From Thalassia testudinum (lineage: Eukaryota > Streptophyta > Magnoliopsida > Alismatales > Hydrocharitaceae), in the NCBI GenBank assembly GCA_037157565.1, contig JAZHRO010000022.1, forward strand, positions 3,844,001 to 3,908,000: DNA of 64,000 nt, in the 5' to 3' direction. Both the position numbers and the translations under genes were made by a program. Shown one piece after another: positions 58,453-64,000 of this stretch (positions within the stretch are counted from its first letter, which is position 1; every line of letters starts with the position of its first letter). A model generated the notes under the pieces. It did not search any database. It was not told where the DNA came from and saw nothing but the letters and a program-made list of their open reading frames with translations.

Positions 58453-60168
58453 TGATGAGTCCATTTTAATGGACTATTGTTATGCCTAAGTACTTCAATT
58501 CTAACATAGTATGTTTGTTAATACTCACATTAGGTCATTAAATAAGTGCATGCATCATTACTTGAGTTTTTATTTATTTTATTGCATTCTATAACTTAGT
58601 ATGTAATTATTTTATATTTCATCATTGTAGGAATAAATTGTAAGAGATGAGGGGGGTGAATTAAATTCCCCCCTCCCCCAACAGCCGCTGGCTTCAACAT
58701 CTCCTCAACATTCGAAGGCCATATTTAGTAAGGGATTTTGAAAATCCCTTAACTTGCGCAGGGAGAGGAGTTAAGAGGAGGCTTGGCAAAGGAGAGGAGG
58801 GTGGTTCTTCTTCCCCCCCTGAGGGGATATCCTTCTTCTCCACCTTCTCCACCGTGGAGAGGGTGGACATTGTGGAACTGTGAAGACGATGTGTACTGTG
58901 CAATCAGCAAGCACTGTTCACCAACGCTCCCCACAGCCTGGCTTGCGTGCCCTACCTCGGTGCTGCACTAAAGCCTCACCACCCTTGCAGCCTTGCAGGC
59001 GCTACCCCCACGTCACAACCGCGTGAATTGCTCCGGTGCCCTTGCGCACCCTGCCTCTGCGCCCTCACCGCACCAAGCAACGCTCCTAGCAACAGCGCGC
59101 GTCAGCACCCTTGCAGCCCAAGAGCCCTACAGCCACACCCCCTTCAACACCCTTGCATGCTAGCCTCTAGCACTCTCAGTAGCACTAGTGCCCGCAGGCG
59201 CTACGCCCCCTCCAGCACCCTTGTACGCCTCCTCCAGCACCCTTGTGCACTCCTTCCAATGCCATTGCCGCACCCAGCTGCCCGTGCCCTCACTGCAGAC
59301 AGCATAGCACCTCCTCTTATCATCTTCTTCCTCTCTAGCTCCTGCAAGTACCCAAAGTCACGCCCGCAGCAGCGCGCCCACAGCAGCCACGTGCCTCCGG
59401 GCAGGGCAGCGTAACCACGTCTGACCGCATGCAAGTGCAGCGTAGCCATGTGCGCCCGTGCGACCGCACGCACAGCAGCAGTGCAGCCATCCGCCGATGA
59501 CAGGTCGGCGCTCCTCTCCGCCGTCCGGCCGCCTCCAACCACCTCCGGCTATCACGTCACCACCATTGCGTAGCCCTCGTCGAGACATGCCTTCCTACTG
59601 CGTAGCTCCTCCCACAAAGCCTCCTTGTGCACACAAGAAAGAGAGAGAAAGTTTCCTCTGTTTTATACTCAATTAGTATTTACATTGAATGCCATTACCA
59701 CAAAATGAGTTTTGATTTATGATTATTTTATTATAGTGAATTTATGCCTTAATGCTCATGCTTCTAGATAAATATTAAACCTTATTATTCATCTCTATGT
59801 GCATGGAATTTAATTTTGAATGACATCTTCATAGCATGCAAGTGAATAGTACATGGCATACTCTTGTGCATGTATAATTTTTTGATGTAAAAATTACATT
59901 CACATCCCTACATTTCGAAATTATTACGTATTCCTTCTTTTGGCCTTGTTCCGCACCAGATTTGAACACGAATTGCGCACGTGATTAAATAAATACAAAG
60001 GAAAAATATTTTGTGAACTTATTAATCTGTTCCTCCCTGTGGATATGACATCTTTTTCGTGGTTTAAACTCATATCTATTTTAATATTTGATGAGAGATT
60101 TCCACCACATTAATTATAACGATGTATCATTCTATTGCTATTTTAATTAAGTGAAACTCTCTCCATCA
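58453..60168 (+). repeat. 3' LTR of element M (1716 bp)
   Basis: It matches the 5' LTR throughout and is 86 bp longer through small indels in the GC-rich segment (58900-59600). It ends CTCTCTCCATCA. Confidence 0.9.
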
Positions 60169-60935
60169 CTCCTCTTCTTCACCAACATCATTAGGATTAG
60201 TGTTTTATTTATTTGTATTTTTGTTGCTAGTAGTAGAAACATTCCTCTACTAGGACTTTGTATAAAACACTTTTACATTAATCAAGTTGCCTTCTTTTGA
60301 ATTTTTGTTGCAATTGTTCCCTTTGTCTCTAGCACTCTTCACTCCCTCTCCCTAATTATTGTAGGCCTCCACATGCTTAGGGTGAGCTTAGGGAGAGGAA
60401 TTAATTGTCACTTAGGTTTTAGCTTAGTGATTGTAGGTGTTAGTTACTTTTCCGTCAATAATTCTCATTTTGCCTTCATTATTTCAAACTATAAAAATTG
60501 CATATTTAAAAACACCAAAAAGAAGTTGATTTCCATTTTGAAGCAAGAGATTCAATTTTGCAACATATTGCCTCCTTGGATGACCTTAGATACTCCTCTA
60601 TCTAGGTTTATAAATTTAAAAGCAAAACGATTTTACACGTTGAAACAACTTATTAAAACCTAATTTTACAAACCACGTAAATATCCGTATCAGAACACCA
60701 CCAATTTCTTGGTTTAAGGATGAGAAGTTACCTTTGGATCGTGCAAAGACCAGATCAAGCCTTCGAGTCGATGGCAGTCTTCTTCTTGTGCTTCCTTTAA
60801 TCTAACCCAACTCTTTCTCCTCCCGTTGCCGATGCACGAGGTCTTGCAATCACAAGAAGAGGGAGAATAGCAAGTTAGATAACACAAATATGAATAATGA
60901 CCAAGAAAATGAAAGTGAATAAGAGATCTGTTGCA

Positions 60936-60953
60936 TCCCCGGCAACGACGGCA
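60936..60953 (-). promoter_or_regulatory. Primer-binding site of element H
   Basis: In element sense it reads TGCCGTCGTTGCCGGGGA, two differences from the tRNA-Asp complement, five bases from the LTR end (60959). Confidence 0.8.
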
Positions 60954-60958
60954 AAAAC

Positions 60959-61477
60959 TGATGTTCGCTAGACATGTTTGTGTAAAATCATCGTTATAAT
61001 GCATTTTACGACGTCAATTTTACTTAGAAAAATAATTGGATGTGAGTCCGAGTGTCAAACACAAGGAGGCAAAGTATTGAATCCGCTAATCGCTTTCATG
61101 TCAAAAAAATAACGCTTTTGATTCGATTGCAAAAAGGAGAGAATGAGAAAGAGAGGGATAGGGAGAGAGAGAGAGAGAAAAGGGGGAATAAGGTTAGAGA
61201 ATCATGATGTGAATAATATATCAAAGATGTATTCTATTAATTATCAAATGCTATGATGAACAAAATATAGATGAATGCTTCAAATGAAAAAATATGTACT
61301 ACACTATCACATAAAATAAAACTAAGACAAGGAAGAAGACAACGTCGAGGCAGCCACGGCGGTGGAGGAGCTTCCATCGGTGGCTCGGTGGCTTCAAGAC
61401 CTTGCTCGGAGCTCTAGAAGGTGGTGGTAGCTCTTGGGTTGAAGCTTTACAAAAGTGGAGGTGGGTAGACCTTTTAT
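60959..61477 (-). repeat. 5' LTR of element H, truncated by LINE
   Basis: It starts on the plus strand TGATGTTCGC and is colinear with 40805-40895 plus 44582-44995. The match stops at CCTTTTAT, where the LINE 3' end begins. Confidence 0.85.
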
Positions 61478-64000
61478 TTTTTGAAACTGAAAGGAAAGCT
61501 ATTGTACTACGATAGCAATCCGGGAGGGCAATTTATTAATAATAAAAAGAGATACAAAGAGACCTATTAGATCCCCATCTATGTGTGAGGGATTAGCACT
61601 CATTTACAATTTGTACACAACAAATTGGTCTCTCCTGAAATAGTCTCTCGTTCCTCACCCTCCACACGCACCAAAGGGTCACCGCCATGCGTAAATGTGG
61701 CTTCCCAGTTATCCCAAAACCATGCCACAAGGATTCCCATGATGGAAGTGGCTCATTGCACGTTTTTCTCCAAATCGTGTCGGTGACCAAACAAGAGGAA
61801 AACAAATGATTCAAACTGTCAATGTGCATCCCACAAAGATGGCACTCATTTAGAGCTATCCCCATCCTCCTATGCCTAAGGTATCCTGTTATCAGACCAT
61901 CCCTTCTACAAAACCAGAGAAGGATTTGTACCTTGAGAGGGACCTTCAACAGCCATAGTTTCTTATCAATATAATCACCTCCCATACCACTGTTGGACCT
62001 CCTAATTTTTCCATAGCCGTGTTGAGTCGTGTAGATGCCATCCCATGCATAAGTATCCTCCACACCAGGTCTTAGATAGATGGTTTGCAAACCAAGCACT
62101 GCTTTTCTTCCCAAGATCTAGTTCACTCCCTGCATGCCTTCGATTCAGTCAGCTGCCAACATCTGGCAGATTCAGACCAATAGTTATTAACTACCCCATC
62201 CTTATCAGTAGAAGCCGAGTAGACCCTCAGATAAGCCTCCTGCAAGACGACCAATGATGTCCATTGCTCTTTCCAGAAACTGAAGTGCCTGGCATCTCTA
62301 AGAACTAGCTGCAATAAGTGCCAATTATCTCTGATAGCTTGAATGACAAAACGCCAAAATGGGGAGGGTTTGGAGGGGTATAATTTGTTCAGAGCACTGT
62401 TGGAGTAGCCATAGCCATCATTAATAAGTTCAATCCATAACCTTTCCTCCCCATTTAGAATTTTGATAGCCCATTTAATCAATAAGGCTTCATTAAACTC
62501 TTTAAGTGCTTTAATCCCCAGTCCACCTTCTTCCTTGGGGTGACACAGATGTTCCCATTTCAATGGATGCATGAACTTACCCTCATGTCGCACACCTTTC
62601 CAAAAGAATTTCTTTCGCATCAAATCCAACCATTTCCAAATGGATTTTGGAGCTTTGAAAAGGGAAAAGTAGAAAACTGGAATGGAAGTAATAACATAAT
62701 TTAAAAAGAATAACCTTCCACCCTTAGATAGGAACTTATTTTTTCATCCTTCCAGCTTAACATAAATCTTGTCAAAGAGGGCATTCCAATCACTCTTTCG
62801 CAGTTTTGAATATCTCGATGGCAGCCCCAAATATCTGATCGGTAAATTTGATAGAGGAGTTCCCGACATGGCTGACAGTGCATATTACTCCTGCTCATTC
62901 ATGCCAAAACATATCAGGGTGGATTTCTCCATGTTTAATCTTAGGCCAGATAGATCCCCAAAGATGTTTAACATATGTCCTAATGCTTGGGCTGCAGCAG
63001 TTTTCCCCTCAACAAAAAATACTGTGTCATCTACATATTGGATTACAGGGGCCATAGCTCTTCTGTTAGATAGTGAGTATCCTCTGATGACACCAGCCTT
63101 AGCTAGTTTACAGGCATACCTAGTAGTCCATCCACAGCAAGGTTGAAGACTAGTAGGGTTAGCGGGCATCCTTTCCTAACACCACATTGTGGCTGAATCC
63201 ATGCCCCACATGGTTTGCCATTGATCAAAGGAGAGAAAGAAGAGGTTGTGATACAACACTTCATCCATTGGATCCATAAGGATGGGAACCCTCTTCTCTT
63301 AAAGACCTCCCAGAGATACGGCCATGAAATAGAGTCATAAGCCTTCCGAAAATCAACTTTCCACATAAAAGCTTTACATTTCTTTCTGTGCCATCCACAC
63401 ACCATCTCCTGAGCCATAATAAACGATTCCTGCAAGGATCTATTAGGGAGGAATGATGATTGGACAGGATGAATAAGATTATGCAAGACCGACCTCAACC
63501 TATTTGCCAGTATTTTGCTACCCACCAAATAAATTGAGTTTGAGAGTGAAATAGGCCTAAAATCAGAGAAACTCTCTGCTCCTTGGACCTTCGATAGCAA
63601 AAAAAGAAAGGTCCGGTTGATCTTATCAAAGCCCAAATTCCCTCTCTCAAATTCCTTGATGACCTCCATCACCTCACTACCGACCAAGCTCCACAGTTCC
63701 TTATAAAAGAAAACTTGGATGCCATTAGGTCCAGGGGAGCCCTCATTATTTAGCTCTTTTATGGCATCCACGGTTTCTTTCTCAGTTAAGGTATCTGTCA
63801 ATTTGGAAGCTTGTTCTTAAGAAAGTTTAGGTGCATCACTAACCGTCGTCCTCCACATACCTCTAGCTGCAACCCGTGAAGCATCCCGTAATATTTGATG
63901 TCTTCCAGTCAAATCTCTTGCATAGAGGAGATTCTTTGACCATTCTTGACTATTGAAGAGATTATGTTTGCCCTTCTGCGAGAACTGGCTGCGAGATGAA
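61478..64000 (-). mobile_element. LINE (L1 type), 3' part, window edge
   Basis: The 3' end lies in a short A-run (T-run on the plus strand, 61476-61482) inside the H LTR. The coding region runs to the right edge. Endonuclease and 5' end are outside the window, so no TSD can be seen. It is the outermost insertion in this part. Confidence 0.85.
61593..63801 (-). pseudogene. LINE ORF2: reverse transcriptase and zf-RVT-type C-terminus
   Basis: In reading order, 63801-63103 (232 codons) has 'IKELNNEGSPGPNGIQVFFY', 'FRPISLSNSIYLVGSKILAN', 'VQSSFLPNRSLQES', 'KVDFRKAYDSISW' and 'GVRKGCPLT', the RT fingers and palm with the first catalytic Asp in DFRKAYD. 63169-62885 carries 'IQYVDDTVFF', the YxDD catalytic box. 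62629-62123 has 'KKFFWKG', 'HPLKWEHLCHPKEEGGLGIK' (thumb and C-terminal region). 62114-61593 ends with 'PLKVQILLWF' and 'CHLCGMHIDSLNHLFSSC', the zinc-binding RT C-terminal motif common in plant LINEs. At least three frameshifts separate the pieces, so it is inactive. The part beyond 63801 is N-terminal linker sequence in a broken frame. Confidence 0.9.

Larger units (their letters stand above)
51959..60168 (+). mobile_element. Element M, complete LARD-like LTR retrotransposon (8.2 kb)
   Basis: 5' LTR 51959-53588 (1630 bp), PBS 53591-53608, acidic ORF 54828 to about 56760, internal PPT 56929-56944, 3' PPT 58435-58452, 3' LTR 58453-60168 (1716 bp). TSD CCCCT (51954-51958) against CTCCT (60169-60173). 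Both LTRs begin TGATGAGTCCATTTTAATGG (stem GTCCATT/AATGGAC). It is the only LARD copy with no insertion, so probably among the youngest. No gag or pol. Confidence 0.92.
50272..60692 (+). mobile_element. Solo LTR L2 (L family), split by element M
   Basis: It starts TGATAAATGCTAGTTTATCA, identical to the L1 terminal hairpin, and ends CCGTATCA. TSD TAACA (50267-50271) against GAACA (60693-60697). 50272-51958 and 60174-60692 are colinear with the reverse complement of L1; own length 2206 bp. TATA-like CTATAAAAAG near 51584. Confidence 0.85.
40805..61477 (-). mobile_element. Element H, LARD-like non-autonomous LTR retrotransposon
   Basis: The left (3') LTR 40805-45938, internal region 45939-60958 and right (5') LTR from 60959, cut by a LINE at 61478, are all read on the minus strand. 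It holds solo LTR G (with E inside) in its left LTR and solo LTR L2 (with M inside) in its body. Own internal length is about 4.6 kb. It carries an acidic ORF (47643-49111), two PPT copies and a PBS but no gag-pol. The left flank is TGGGG (TSD candidate); the right flank is not in the window. Confidence 0.85.

Noticed and set aside
1..64000. CRISPR arrays, bacterial operons, rRNA genes
   Set aside because: None seen. The only regular repeats are LTRs, low-complexity tracts and the modules described.

Overview
This window reads as intergenic DNA of a large-genome flowering plant (species not determinable from the sequence). I find no host gene. Nearly every base can be assigned to LTR retrotransposons nested inside one another, plus one LINE at the right edge. 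The pointers are plant Athila-type Ty3/gypsy gag-pol remnants, primer-binding sites matching the 3' end of plant tRNA-Asp, TG...CA long terminal repeats with 5-bp target-site duplications (TSDs), and an L1-type reverse transcriptase. Most short ORFs are shadows of low-complexity or LTR DNA.

Labels used below. B: decayed Athila-type gag-pol element, minus strand, the backbone of the left half. A, C, H, I, M: large non-autonomous (LARD-like) elements with LTRs, PBS and PPT but no recognisable gag or pol. D, F, J, L1, G, E, L2: solo LTRs. K: short insertion with a 10-bp TSD. N: part of another LTR.

Layout. 1-631 LTR tail cut by the window edge; 632-1170 LTR fragment carrying a TATA box; 1171-11385 element A (minus), right LTR truncated; 11386-12242 fragment of an E/H/J-type LTR; 12243-12869 3' LTR tail of B; 12870-35640 body of B (integrase, RNase H, RT, protease, gag read on the minus strand), interrupted by K (14387-15377), C (16105-28907, itself holding F and D) and L1 (30198-32469). 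At 35640 the B primer-binding site abuts a piece of the LARD ORF rather than a clear LTR. 35945-40804 is the 3' part of element I (minus) holding J and the LTR N. N is broken by H (40805-61477, minus), whose left LTR holds G (which holds E) and whose body holds L2 (which holds the complete element M, 51959-60168). A LINE (61478 to the edge) cuts the right LTR of H.

Internal checks support this map. After subtracting the insertions, the split copies regain the length of their intact relatives: C LTRs 1683 and 1690 bp; L1 2272 versus L2 2206; F 2199 versus G 2126; J 1445 versus the H LTR 1448. TSDs are exact for C (TCTGG), F (GAGGA), L1 (ATATA) and J (GCACA), and one base off for D, E, L2 and M.

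How the parts may work together. The non-autonomous elements share the tRNA-Asp-type PBS of the Athila element, which suggests (inference) that they are replicated in trans by Athila-type proteins. They are not empty. They share (i) a non-Gag acidic ORF with recurrent short motifs, (ii) a second copy of the polypurine tract 1.2-1.5 kb upstream of the real one, (iii) in A, C and I a hairpin plus triple-repeat module between the two tracts, and (iv) in U5, about 30-50 nt before the LTR end, a segment complementary to the 5' end of tRNA-Asp. Together these are the most interesting content of the window.
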